Below are positions 7,181 through 15,213 of a DNA stretch of 37,094 bases, one piece after another. Location: contig NZ_BOPH01000074.1 in assembly GCF_016863655.1 (NCBI RefSeq), positions 1 through 37,094 on the forward strand, read 5' to 3'. Under the pieces are notes generated by a model. The model had not been told where the DNA came from and did not search any database. It was given only the letters and a program-made list of their open reading frames with translations. The stretch's first letter is position 1; each line of letters starts with the position of its first letter. Both the position numbers and the translations under genes were made by a program. The DNA comes from Virgisporangium ochraceum (GTDB lineage: Bacteria > Actinomycetota > Actinomycetes > Mycobacteriales > Micromonosporaceae).

Positions 7181-9328
7181 ATGACAACCGAGCGCCGCAC
7201 GGGTCACCATTCCCGGGTGGACTATCCGGAACTCGCTGCCCGAACCCGTCGCTTCTCGTACGGCACCCCGCGCGCGGTGTCCGTTTCGGCCGACGGCGAC
7301 CGGGTGATCTTCCTGCGGTCCTCCGGACCGGAGGACGCGGTCGACCGCCTGTGGGTGTACGACGTCGGCACCGGCACCGAGCGGCTGATCGCCGACCCGG
7401 CCGAGCTCCACGCCCAGGCCGACCTGCCCGCCGAGGAGCGGGCGCTGCGCGAGCGGCTGCGCCTCACCGCGGCCGGCATCGGGTCCTACGCGCTCGACTC
7501 GGCCGGCGCGATCGCCGTGTTCGCGGTCGCCGGCGGGCTCTACCGGGCCGACCTGCGCACCGGTGAGGTCACCCACCTGCCGACGCAGGGCCCGGTGGTC
7601 GACCCGCGGCTCGACCCGGCCGGGCGGCGCATCGCGTACGTCACCGGCGGAAAGCTGTACGTGATCGACGCGCACGGCCGGGACTCGCTCCTCGCCGGCG
7701 AGGAAGGGGTCACCTGGGGCCTCGCCGAGTTCATCGCCGCCGAGGAGTTCCACCGCTTCCGGGGCTACTGGTGGTCGCCCGACGGGCGCACGATCCTCGC
7801 CGCCCGGGTCGACGAGTCCCGCGTCCCCCGGTTCCACCTGCACGACCCGGCGGCGCCCGACGCGGCGCCGACCACGGTGGCCTACCCCCACGCCGGAGCG
7901 GCGAACGCCGAGGTGACCCTGCACGTGCTCGACCTCGACGGCGGCTGGGTCGACGTGCACTGGGACCGCGAGACCTACCCCTACCTGGTCGCCGTCTCCT
8001 GGTCGGAGGCCGGTGGGCCGCTGATCGCGGTCCTGCGCCGGCTCCAGCAGCACGGCCTCGTCCTGGCCGTCGACGCGCGCACCGGCGAGACCCAGGTGCA
8101 CGCCGAGCTGGCCGACCCGCGCTGGGTGGAGCCGGTCACCGGCACCCCCGCCTACCTGCCCGACGGGCGGGTGCTGGTCGGCGGGGAGCTGGCCCACGAG
8201 GGCTTCGACGCCCGCTGCCTGTTCGCCGACGGCAGCCTGCTCACCCCGCCGAACCTGTACGTGCGGCGGGTGTGCGGACGCTCGCGCAACGACCTGATCA
8301 TCGAGGCCGGCGAGGGCGAGCCCAGCGAGCAGCACGTCTTCCGGGTGTCGCTGCGGCCCACGGGCACCGCCGAGGCCCGCCGCGTCACCACGACGGCCGG
8401 CTGGCACTCGGCCGCCGTCGGCGGCGACACGATCGTGATCGCGGCCCAGTCGCTCGACCACTCCGGGCCGGAGTACACCGTGCACCGCAGCGGAGCCCCG
8501 GTCGGCGCGCTCGTCTCGCACGCCGCCCAGCCGCCGTACGCACCCCGGCCGGCGCTGGAGCGCGTCACCGACCGGCGGCTGCCGACGGGCGTCCTGTACC
8601 CCCGCAACCACGTGTCCGGGCGCAAGCTGCCGGTGCTGGTCGACGTCTACGGCGGGCCGGGGCACCAGGAGGTGGTCGCCGTCCGCGCCCGGTGGCAGGA
8701 GCGGCAGTGGTGGGCCGACGCCGGGTTCGCCGTCGTCGTGATCGACAACCGGGGGACGCCCGGCGTGTCGCCGAGCTTCGACAAGGCGATCCACCGGCGC
8801 TTCGCCGACGTGATCCTCACCGACCAGGTGGAGGCGCTCGGCGCGCTCGCCGACAAGCACCCCGACCTCGACCTCTCCCGGGTGTCGATCCGGGGCTGGT
8901 CGTTCGGCGGCTGGCTGTCGGCGCTCGCGGTGCTGCGGCGCCCCGACGTGTACCACTGCGCCGTCGTCGGTGCGCCGGTCACCGACTGGACGCTGTACGA
9001 CACCGCCTACACCGAGCGCTACCTCGGGCTGCCGGCCGACACGCCCGACATCTACGCGCACAACTCGCTGCTGGAGCTCGCGCTCGACCCGCCGGGCTCG
9101 CCCGAGGAGGCCCGGCCGATGCTGCTGATCCACGGCATGGTCGACGACAACGTGTTCTCGGCGCACACGCTGCGGCTGTCGGCGGCCCTGCTCGGGTCCG
9201 GACGGCCGCACGCGGTGATCCCGCTGACCGGCGCCACCCACATGGCCGCCGGCGGCCTCGCCGAGAAGCTGCTCCGCGTCGAGCTCGACTTCATCCGCCG
9301 CAACCTGGGAGACGGTCATGCTGCTTGA
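7181..9328 (+). CDS. S9 family (dipeptidyl peptidase IV/prolyl oligopeptidase) peptidase
   Basis: A 715-residue serine peptidase with an N-terminal DPP-IV-type beta-propeller (about 20-460, repeated D-x-x-G-x-x-W/V blades) and a C-terminal alpha/beta-hydrolase domain. The catalytic triad is visible: Ser574 in GWSFGGW, Asp655 or Asp656 in HGMVDDNVF, and His687 in TGATHMAAGG. The pair of glutamates that binds the free substrate N-terminus in DPP-IV is probably the FIAAEEFHRFRGYWWSPDG segment (about 185-203), so it should release N-terminal dipeptides. No signal peptide is present, so it is cytosolic. ATG 7181 is listed, but GTG 7217 (VDYPELAARTRRF) also fits the family N-terminus. The gap to divergent mshB is very small, which suggests leaderless or overlapping promoters. 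Its stop overlaps the next gene by 11 bp. Confidence 0.93.
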   Translation: MTTERRTGHHSRVDYPELAARTRRFSYGTPRAVSVSADGDRVIFLRSSGPEDAVDRLWVYDVGTGTERLIADPAELHAQADLPAEERALRERLRLTAAGIGSYALDSAGAIAVFAVAGGLYRADLRTGEVTHLPTQGPVVDPRLDPAGRRIAYVTGGKLYVIDAHGRDSLLAGEEGVTWGLAEFIAAEEFHRFRGYWWSPDGRTILAARVDESRVPRFHLHDPAAPDAAPTTVAYPHAGAANAEVTLHVLDLDGGWVDVHWDRETYPYLVAVSWSEAGGPLIAVLRRLQQHGLVLAVDARTGETQVHAELADPRWVEPVTGTPAYLPDGRVLVGGELAHEGFDARCLFADGSLLTPPNLYVRRVCGRSRNDLIIEAGEGEPSEQHVFRVSLRPTGTAEARRVTTTAGWHSAAVGGDTIVIAAQSLDHSGPEYTVHRSGAPVGALVSHAAQPPYAPRPALERVTDRRLPTGVLYPRNHVSGRKLPVLVDVYGGPGHQEVVAVRARWQERQWWADAGFAVVVIDNRGTPGVSPSFDKAIHRRFADVILTDQVEALGALADKHPDLDLSRVSIRGWSFGGWLSALAVLRRPDVYHCAVVGAPVTDWTLYDTAYTERYLGLPADTPDIYAHNSLLELALDPPGSPEEARPMLLIHGMVDDNVFSAHTLRLSAALLGSGRPHAVIPLTGATHMAAGGLAEKLLRVELDFIRRNLGDGHAA

Positions 9329-9716
9329 CGCGAACCGGCTCGCCACCGAGCTCGAGGCGCTCCCGGGCTGGTCCGCCGTGGGGCCGGCGTCGCCTGGACC
9401 GAGGAGCGGAGGGAGCGAAGCGACCGGAGTGACGAGGGAAGGCGACGCCTCCGGAGGCCCCGCGGCCCGCGCCCGCGGAGGCGGGCGCATCAGGCAGAGC
9501 CCGGACGCCATCACCCGCACCGTCGAGACCGAGAGCTTCCCGGCCGCGATCGCCCTGGTCAACGCCGTGGCCGAGGCGGCGGAAGCGGCCGATCACCATC
9601 CGGACATCGACATCCGTTGGCGCACCGTTACGTTCTCCTTAAGCACGCATTCGGCCGGCGGCGTGACCAGCAAGGACATCGCCATGGCCGCGAAGATCAA
9701 TGAGCTGACCAGGTAA
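9318..9716 (+). CDS. Pterin-4a-carbinolamine dehydratase with an in-frame repeat insertion
   Basis: 4a-hydroxytetrahydrobiopterin dehydratase (PCD/DcoH family), which recycles the hydroxylated pterin cofactor. The core is intact: MLLDANRLATELEALPGW at the start, DAITRTVETESFPAAIALV in the middle, then the signature EAADHHPDIDIRW with the two active-site histidines, and FSLSTHSAGGVTSKD at the end. The family is usually about 95-105 residues; this one has 132. The extra 39 residues (about 24-62, rich in Gly, Arg, Ser and Ala) separate GWSAVGP from DAITRTV, which abut in normal homologues. The inserted DNA is a copy of the structured repeat also found after sdhB. Its length is a multiple of three and has no stop in this frame, so the enzyme may still fold with a surface loop. 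The gene overlaps the S9 peptidase by 11 bp and is surely co-transcribed. Confidence 0.88.
   Translation: MLLDANRLATELEALPGWSAVGPASPGPRSGGSEATGVTREGDASGGPAARARGGGRIRQSPDAITRTVETESFPAAIALVNAVAEAAEAADHHPDIDIRWRTVTFSLSTHSAGGVTSKDIAMAAKINELTR
9380..9491 (+). repeat. Structured repeat element, copy 1 (inside the PCD gene)
   Basis: The element begins GGGGCCGG. It has a perfect 10-bp stem, GGCGTCGCCT (9386-9395) with AGGCGACGCC (9440-9449), closed outside by GGGGCC (9380-9385) and GGCCCC (9456-9461) across a small bulge. The loop of about 44 bases is purine-rich (GGACCGAGGAGCG ... GACGAGGGA). A second hairpin follows: GCGCCCGC-GGAG-GCGGGCGC (9469-9488), then ATC. Copy 2 at 18175-18275 shares all these parts, with paired changes in the stem. 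It looks like a small non-autonomous mobile or REP-like repeat. Confidence 0.8.
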
Positions 9717-9801
9717 AACGGGAACCTCCCCATCGATCGGTCCGTACCCCACGGAAGAAACGGTTCGGCCGCCGCGCCGACCCGGCCTGGGGAGGAGATC
9801 C
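9717..9801 (+). promoter_or_regulatory. Leader of the secreted protease gene with strong ribosome site
   Basis: An 85-bp gap between the pterin dehydratase and the protease. GGGGAGGAG ends about 5 bases before ATG 9802, an unusually good ribosome binding site for this window that fixes the protease start. No clear promoter boxes or terminator were recognised. Confidence 0.55.
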
Positions 9802-11370
9802 ATGGGCAAGAGGCCCGTCATCATTCCAACGGTCGCGATCGCGGTCGTCGCCGTCGGCGCCATGACCATCCCGGCGCTCGCCGACGACGGTGGCGGCGAC
9901 GCGCCCAGCGGCAACGGCGGACTGCCGGCCGCCACCGGCGCCCAGGCGGGCGTCGCCCCGCAGACGCTCGCCGCGCTGCAGCGCGACCTCGGCCTGACCG
10001 AGGACGAGGCCCGCGCCCGGGTCCGCAAGGACCGGTGGGCCACCCGCACCGCCCGCTCGCTGCGCGCCGCGCTCGGCGACACCTACGCCGGTGCCTGGGT
10101 GAACCGCGAAGGCACCCAGATGACCGTCGGTGTCACCACCGCCGCGGCGGCCGAGCGGGTCCGCGCCACCGGCGCCGAGCCCAAGGTCGTCGCCCGGAGC
10201 GCGAAGACGCTCGACACGCTGAAGTCCCGCCTCGACAGCAGCGCCGGCCGAACGGCGTCGGCCGTCTCCGGCTGGTTCGTCGACGTCTCGTCGAACACCG
10301 TGACCGTCGTCGCGCGTCCCGGCAAGGAGGCCGCGGCGACCGCGGCCGTCAACGCGACCGGCGTGGCCCGCGACGCCGTCAAGGTCGTCGGCTCGACCGC
10401 CGACCCGCGGCCGCTGGCCGACCTGCGCGGCGGCGACCCGTACCTCATCGGCGGCGCCTCCCGCTGCTCGATCGGCTTCCCGGTGCAGGGCGGCTTCGTC
10501 ACCGCGGGACACTGCGGCGACGTCGGCGACACCACCACCGGCGCCATCGACGGCCGGCAGGTGGCACAGGGCGTCGTGCGGGCATCGTCGTTCCCGGTCG
10601 ACGACTTCGGCTTCGTCGAGACCAACAACCAGTGGACGCCCACCGCGGTGGTCGCCGCACGCGAACCTGGCGACCCTAACGCCGTGACCGACCTCGTGCC
10701 GGTCGCCGGATCCGAGGAGGCGCCGGTCGGCGCCGCGATCTGCCGCACCGGCTCGACCACCGGCACGTTCTGCGGCCGGGTCACGGCGCTGAACGCCACG
10801 GTGAACTACGGCGGCGGCGACATCGTCAACGGGCTTACCCGCACCGACGTCTGCGCCGAACCCGGCGACTCCGGCGGCTCGTGGATCAGCGGCAACCAGG
10901 CGCAGGGCGTGACGTCCGGCGGCTCGGGTGACTGCACCGTCGGCGGCGAGACGTTCTTCCAGCCGGTCAACGAGATCCTCCAGCGCAACAACCTGACGCT
11001 GACCACCGACGGAACCGAGCCCGCGGAGCCGGAGGAGCCCGCCGCGCCGGAGAACCCGGCTCCGGCCAACTGCACCGGCTTCGAGGCGTCCGTGAACGGC
11101 ACCCTGACCGCCACCGGTGCCCGCCAGGCCACCCAGTTCTTCCGGGCCCGCGCCGGCACCCACACCGCGTGCATCGCCGGCCCGGCGAACACCGACTTCG
11201 ACGTGGCCCTGCAGCGGTGGACCGGCCGCAACTGGCAGACCGTCGGCGACGCGAACAACGCGACCTCGTCGGACACGTTGAGGTTCAGCGGCCCGGCCGG
11301 TACGTACCGTTACCAGATCCGCTCGCAGAGCGGCGCCGGCGCCTACACCATGGGCGTCGACATTCCGTAG
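9802..11370 (+). CDS. Secreted streptogrisin/alpha-lytic-type serine protease with C-terminal PPC-like domain
   Basis: A 522-residue exported protease, family S1 (chymotrypsin fold). A signal peptide is clear: MGKRP, a hydrophobic core (VIIPTVAIAVVAVGAMTI) and an ALA-type cleavage near residue 27. Residues about 50-200 are the alpha-lytic/streptogrisin pro-domain, which acts as an intramolecular chaperone. The mature protease starts near ADLRGGDPYLIGGASRCSIGF (about 206-225). The catalytic triad is His237 (TAGHCG), Asp268 (PVDDFGFV) and Ser357 (CAEPGDSGGSW). Cysteines 222/238, 314/324 and 351/378 fit the three disulfides of streptogrisins. A Pro/Glu/Ala linker (about 405-425) leads to a 95-residue C-terminal beta domain (TATGARQATQFFRARAGTHTACIAGP...YRYQIRSQSGAGAYTMGV) typical of PPC-type secretion or substrate-binding domains. 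It probably degrades extracellular protein. Confidence 0.93.
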   Translation: MGKRPVIIPTVAIAVVAVGAMTIPALADDGGGDAPSGNGGLPAATGAQAGVAPQTLAALQRDLGLTEDEARARVRKDRWATRTARSLRAALGDTYAGAWVNREGTQMTVGVTTAAAAERVRATGAEPKVVARSAKTLDTLKSRLDSSAGRTASAVSGWFVDVSSNTVTVVARPGKEAAATAAVNATGVARDAVKVVGSTADPRPLADLRGGDPYLIGGASRCSIGFPVQGGFVTAGHCGDVGDTTTGAIDGRQVAQGVVRASSFPVDDFGFVETNNQWTPTAVVAAREPGDPNAVTDLVPVAGSEEAPVGAAICRTGSTTGTFCGRVTALNATVNYGGGDIVNGLTRTDVCAEPGDSGGSWISGNQAQGVTSGGSGDCTVGGETFFQPVNEILQRNNLTLTTDGTEPAEPEEPAAPENPAPANCTGFEASVNGTLTATGARQATQFFRARAGTHTACIAGPANTDFDVALQRWTGRNWQTVGDANNATSSDTLRFSGPAGTYRYQIRSQSGAGAYTMGVDIP

Positions 11371-11404
11371 AACTTCCGCTTCTGCGCGAATAGGGTCCTC
11401 GTAG

Positions 11405-11437
11405 GGAGCCGGTACGCCCAACAGGCGCGCCGGCTCC
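11405..11437 (+). terminator. Hairpin terminator after the protease gene
   Basis: GGAGCCGG (11405-11412) pairs with CCGGCTCC (11430-11437). After a two-base internal mismatch on each side, CGCC (11415-11418) pairs with GGCG (11424-11427) around a CAACA loop. The hairpin is followed by TTAC. It lies 35 bp after the protease stop and 27 bp before tldD, so it isolates the two transcription units. Confidence 0.75.
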
Positions 11438-11463
11438 TTACATTCGCCCTACAGTTCAGACGC

Positions 11464-12900
11464 ATGACGCACTTCGACGCAGCCTCGGCGGCGGTCGAGG
11501 CGGCACTGGCAGCGGGCGCCCGGTACGCCGACGCCCGCGCCATGCACCGCCGCTACGAATCGATGACCGCACGCAATGGCGCAGTGACCGCACTGCTGGA
11601 GAACGAGGACGCCGGCATCGGTGTACGGGCGCTGGTGGGCTCGTCCTGGGGCTACTACGCGGTGCCCGACCTCGGTACCGCCGCCGCCCGGCGGGCCGGT
11701 GGCCGCGCGGCCGAGATCGCCGCGGCGAGCGCCTCCGTACCCGGGCCGGCGATCGACCTGGTGCACGTCGACCCACAGGTCGGCACCTGGGAGAGCCGGT
11801 GCGACGAGGACCCGCTCGCGGTCCCGCTGTCGGAGAAGGGCGATCTGCTCACGGGCGTCACCGCGACGGCCCACCGGGCGGGCGCCGACGTCGCGCAGGC
11901 GCTCTACCAGATCTGGACCACCGGGACCTGGCTGGTGTCGTCGGCGGGGCACCGGGTCGAGCAGCACATCCGCAAGAGCGGCGCGGGCATGTCGGCCACC
12001 GCGATCGGCGACGAGGAGACCCAGCGCCGGTCCTACCCGTCGATGCGGGGCGACTACGGGACCCGCGGGTGGGAGCTGGTCCGCGAGATCGACCTTCCGG
12101 CCAATGCCGAACGGATCGCCGAGGAGGCGCGTGCGCTGCTGACGGCGCCGCTGTGCCCGGCCGGCGAGACGACGCTGATCATCGGCGGCGACCAGATGAT
12201 GCTGCAGATCCACGAGTCGGTCGGCCACGCGATCGAGCTCGACCGGATCCTCGGCTGGGAGGCCGCGATGGCCGGCACCTCCTGGCTCGACCTCAGCAAG
12301 CTGGGGTCGCTGCGGTACGGGTCCGAGCTGATGAACATCGTCATCGACCCGTCCATCGAGGGCGCGCTCGGCTCGTTCGGCTTCGACGACGAGGGCACCC
12401 CGGCGCAGCGCCGGTACGCGGTGCGCGACGGCATCTGGGTCGGCGTGCTCGCCGGTCGCGACTCCGCGGCGGTCGCGGGGCTCGACTACGGCGGCAGCGT
12501 GCGCGCCGACGGCTGGGCCCGGATGCCGATGGTGCGGATGACGAACGTCGGCTTCGAGCCGGGCCCGCACACCACCGAGGAGATCATCGCGTCGACCGAC
12601 GACGGGATCATGGTGGAGTCGAACCGGTCCTGGTCGATCGACGACAAGCGGCTCAACTTCCAGTTCGGGTGCGAGATCGGCTGGGAGGTCAAGAACGGCA
12701 AACGGGGCCGGATGCTGCGCAACCCGACGTACACCGGCATCGGGCCGACGTTCTGGCAGTCGATGGACATGCTCTCCAACGACGTCGTGCCCTACGGAAC
12801 ACCGAACTGCGGCAAGGGCCAGCCGGGCCAGGTCGGGCACACCGCCCACCCGGCCGCACCGGCCCGCTTCCAGAACGTGCGGGTGGGGGTACGGGGCTGA
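11464..12900 (+). CDS. tldD: TldD family zinc metalloprotease
   Basis: A 478-residue protein of the TldD/PmbA family, of the length usual for TldD. The metal-binding HExxxH motif is present as HESVGH (residues 250-255), within the family context MLQIHESVGHAIELDRILGWEA. The C-terminal NCGKGQPGQ segment carries the conserved third zinc ligand region (Cys in G-x-C-G-K-x-x-Q). In characterised systems TldD forms a heterodimer with TldE in which only TldD carries zinc, and the complex degrades or matures small unfolded peptides, including some antibiotics. The start at ATG 11464 follows a terminator and is the first good start. The adjacent TldE gene begins at the last base of this stop codon, so equal translation is expected. 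No peptide substrate gene is evident nearby. Confidence 0.94.
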   Translation: MTHFDAASAAVEAALAAGARYADARAMHRRYESMTARNGAVTALLENEDAGIGVRALVGSSWGYYAVPDLGTAAARRAGGRAAEIAAASASVPGPAIDLVHVDPQVGTWESRCDEDPLAVPLSEKGDLLTGVTATAHRAGADVAQALYQIWTTGTWLVSSAGHRVEQHIRKSGAGMSATAIGDEETQRRSYPSMRGDYGTRGWELVREIDLPANAERIAEEARALLTAPLCPAGETTLIIGGDQMMLQIHESVGHAIELDRILGWEAAMAGTSWLDLSKLGSLRYGSELMNIVIDPSIEGALGSFGFDDEGTPAQRRYAVRDGIWVGVLAGRDSAAVAGLDYGGSVRADGWARMPMVRMTNVGFEPGPHTTEEIIASTDDGIMVESNRSWSIDDKRLNFQFGCEIGWEVKNGKRGRMLRNPTYTGIGPTFWQSMDMLSNDVVPYGTPNCGKGQPGQVGHTAHPAAPARFQNVRVGVRG

Positions 12901-14267
12901 TGAACACCGCGGAACTTGCCGCCAGGGCGCTCGAGCTGGCGAAGGCCGGGCTCGCCGACGGCGCCGAGGTCGAGGCGCTCGCCTCGCAGGAGCGCGCCGG
13001 GCTCACCCGGTTCGCGAACTCCTACGTCCACCAGCACGTGGCCGAGGAGTCGCAGGCCGTCACGCTGCGGGTCCACCTCGATGGACGCACCGCGACCGCC
13101 AGCACCAGCCGCACCGACGACGAAGGCCTGCGCGTCCTCGTCGACCGGCTCGCCGCCGCGGCCCGGCTGCTGCCGCCCGACCCGCAGTGGCCCGGCCTCA
13201 CCGCGCCGGAGCCGCCCGCCGACGGCGCGCCGCCCGACCCGGCCATCCTCGAGGTCACACCGGCAGCGCGCACCGAGCGCGTCAAGGCGTTCGTCGACGC
13301 GACGAGCGGCCTGCTCGCGGCCGGGTACTGCAGCACCGGCTGGACCTCGGGCAGCTTCGTCAACTCGGCCGGTCACTCGCTCACGTCGGAGTACACCGAG
13401 GCGGCCTTCGACGGCGTGGCCCGCGCCGGCACGTCGTCGACGCCGGCCGACGGCGTCGCCCGGCACTCGTCACCGCGGCTGGCCGACATCGACGGCGCGG
13501 TGCTGGGTGCCCGCGCCGCGGCGAAGGCCCGCGCCTCGGTGTCGCCCGCGTACCTGCCGCCCGGCGACTACGAGGTGGTCCTGGAACCGGAGGCGGTCAG
13601 CGACATCCTCGGGTCCCTCGCCTACTACTGCTTCAACGGCAAGGCGTTCACCGAGCGCCAGGCGTTCGCGCAGCCGGGCGTCGCGCAGTTCGACCCCGCG
13701 CTGTCCGTCGTCGACGACCCGACCGTCGGTGGACTGCCGTTCGACCGCGAGGGGACCCCGAAGCGGCGGCTCGACCTGGTCCGTGACGGCGTGACGACCG
13801 GGCTGACGCACAACCGCCGGACGGCGGTCGAGGTGGGCGCCACCTCCACCGGGCACGCGCTCCCCGGCGACGACACCTGGGGACCCATCGCGACGAATCT
13901 CACGATCGAGCCGGTCGGCGACGGCCCCACCAACACCGTCGACTCGGTCGCGGCGCTGGTGGCCCAGGTCGAACGCGGGCTGCTGGTCACCGACATCTGG
14001 TACACGCGGGTCCTCGACCCGCGCCCGTTGATCATGACCGGGCTCACCCGCAACGGCGTGTGGCTCATCGAGAACGGCGAGATCGCCGGACCCGTGCGCA
14101 ACCTCCGGTTCACCCAGGCCTATCCACAGGCGCTGGCGCCCGGCCGGGTCCTCGGAATCGGCTCGCACGCGGTGAGCCAGCCGGCGCACGGATTCGGATT
14201 CTCCGCGTTCAAGGCGCCGGCGCTGAGGCTGGCCTCATGGCGGTTCACCGGCGGCGCCGAAGGCTGA
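12900..14267 (+). CDS. tldE: TldE/PmbA family protein, partner of TldD
   Basis: A 455-residue member of the TldD/PmbA family without an HExxxH motif, as expected for the non-catalytic TldE subunit. Family segments are present: TRFANSYVHQHVAEESQAVTLRV near the N-terminus (about 40-62), GYCSTGWTSGSFVNSAGHS (about 143-161), YEVVLEPEAVSDILGSLAYYCFNGKAF (about 223-249), and FDREGTPKRRLDLVRDGVTTGLTHNRRTA (about 281-309). The C-terminus GLLVTDIWYTRVLDPRPLIMTGLTRNGVWLIENGEI is typical of PmbA-type subunits. ATG 12900 overlaps the tldD stop by one base (TGATG). The pair is isolated by a terminator upstream and by the sdh promoter region downstream, so it is a two-gene operon. Confidence 0.92.
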   Translation: MNTAELAARALELAKAGLADGAEVEALASQERAGLTRFANSYVHQHVAEESQAVTLRVHLDGRTATASTSRTDDEGLRVLVDRLAAAARLLPPDPQWPGLTAPEPPADGAPPDPAILEVTPAARTERVKAFVDATSGLLAAGYCSTGWTSGSFVNSAGHSLTSEYTEAAFDGVARAGTSSTPADGVARHSSPRLADIDGAVLGARAAAKARASVSPAYLPPGDYEVVLEPEAVSDILGSLAYYCFNGKAFTERQAFAQPGVAQFDPALSVVDDPTVGGLPFDREGTPKRRLDLVRDGVTTGLTHNRRTAVEVGATSTGHALPGDDTWGPIATNLTIEPVGDGPTNTVDSVAALVAQVERGLLVTDIWYTRVLDPRPLIMTGLTRNGVWLIENGEIAGPVRNLRFTQAYPQALAPGRVLGIGSHAVSQPAHGFGFSAFKAPALRLASWRFTGGAEG

Positions 14268-14343
14268 AGCACCGGCACCGCAAGTGCCTCTTCGTCACAT
14301 CGCGCGGCCCCATCTCGGCTGGTGGAACCCCCGGGCGTAACGT

Positions 14344-14358
14344 GTGCAACGTCTGCAC
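14344..14358 (+). promoter_or_regulatory. Inverted repeat upstream of the succinate dehydrogenase operon
   Basis: GTGCA-ACGTC-TGCAC is a perfect 5-bp inverted repeat with a 5-base centre, 31 bp before the ATG of the membrane-anchor gene and 20 bp upstream of its AGGGAGCTGG ribosome site. The 121-bp gap between tldE and sdhC has no other obvious signal, so this is a candidate operator. The cognate regulator is unknown. Confidence 0.35.
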
Positions 14359-14388
14359 TCAAAACCGGTCCGCTCAGGGAGCTGGCAC

Positions 14389-15198
14389 ATGACGACCACG
14401 GCAACGAGGCCGGGAAGGGCGCGCGCCCGCGCCGCGATCTCGGCGAAGACGTTGCGGACAGACCGCTGGTGGGTCGGTCCTCTCATCATCGCTGCGATTC
14501 TCGGCTTTTTCGTGGTCTATTCCACGGTCCGCATCTTCATGAACAAGTGGTACTTCGTTCCGGAGGGCGGATATCTCACGCCGCTCTACTCGCCGTGTCT
14601 CAGCGACTCCTGCGTTCCGGGGTCGTCGCATCTGGGCACGCCGTTCGGCGAGTTCCCGGCGTGGCTTCCGTTGGGCCTGGCGGTCTTCCCGATCGTCGCC
14701 GGCTTCCGGGTCACCTGCTACTACTACCGCAAGGCGTACTACCGCTCGTTCTGGATGTCGCCGCCCGCGTGCGCGGTGGCCGAGCCGCACAAGAAGTACA
14801 CGGGTGAGACGCGCTTCCCGCTGATCTTCCAGAACTTCCACCGCTACTTCTTCTACCTCGCGGCCCTGGTGCTGGCGCTCAACCTGTACGACGCCGTGCA
14901 CTCGCACATCCACGACGGCGCGTTCCGGGCCGGGCTCGGCAACGTGATCATCTGGATCAACTGGCTGATGCTGGCCGGCTACACCGTGAGCTGCCACGCG
15001 TGCCGCCACGTCGTCGGCGGCCGGCTCAAGCACTTCTCGAAGCACCCGATGCGGTACCGGTTCTGGACGTTCGTGTCGAAGATGAACGCCCGGCACGGCT
15101 TCTACGCCATGGCGTCGCTCATCACCGTGATCGCCACCGACGCGTACATCATGGCGACGTCGGCGGGCTGGTTCGACGACCCGCGGTTCATCAACTAG
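14389..15198 (+). CDS. sdhC: Succinate dehydrogenase membrane anchor (Sdh1-type, Rv0249c-like)
   Basis: A 269-residue integral membrane subunit with about five helices: 27-50 (WWVGPLIIAAILGFFVVYSTVRIF), 87-104 (PLGLAVFPIVAGFRVTCY), about 138-157 (YFFYLAALVLALNLYDAVHS), about 172-193 (NVIIWINWLMLAGYTVSCHACR) and about 230-250 (FYAMASLITVIATDAYIMA). Conserved histidines in these helices, such as those in NFHRYFFY, DAVHSHIH and SCHACRH, are candidate haem ligands. The single long anchor, rather than separate SdhC and SdhD, matches the mycobacterial Sdh1 type (Rv0249c-Rv0248c-Rv0247c). It tethers SdhAB to the membrane and passes electrons to menaquinone. Start ATG 14389 follows AGGGAGCTGG; an upstream in-frame start at 14344 is less likely. 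First gene of sdhCAB. Confidence 0.9.
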   Translation: MTTTATRPGRARARAAISAKTLRTDRWWVGPLIIAAILGFFVVYSTVRIFMNKWYFVPEGGYLTPLYSPCLSDSCVPGSSHLGTPFGEFPAWLPLGLAVFPIVAGFRVTCYYYRKAYYRSFWMSPPACAVAEPHKKYTGETRFPLIFQNFHRYFFYLAALVLALNLYDAVHSHIHDGAFRAGLGNVIIWINWLMLAGYTVSCHACRHVVGGRLKHFSKHPMRYRFWTFVSKMNARHGFYAMASLITVIATDAYIMATSAGWFDDPRFIN

Positions 15199-15213
15199 AG
15201 CGACGAGGACGTG

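Noticed and set aside
7010..9562. Minus-strand frame of 850 codons opposite the S9 peptidase
   Set aside because: Antisense shadow; the plus strand holds a complete catalytic triad and a family-length protein.
9318..9716. Frameshifted or broken pterin dehydratase pseudogene
   Set aside because: The insertion is a multiple of three, has no stop in frame, and all active-site motifs are present downstream in the same frame.
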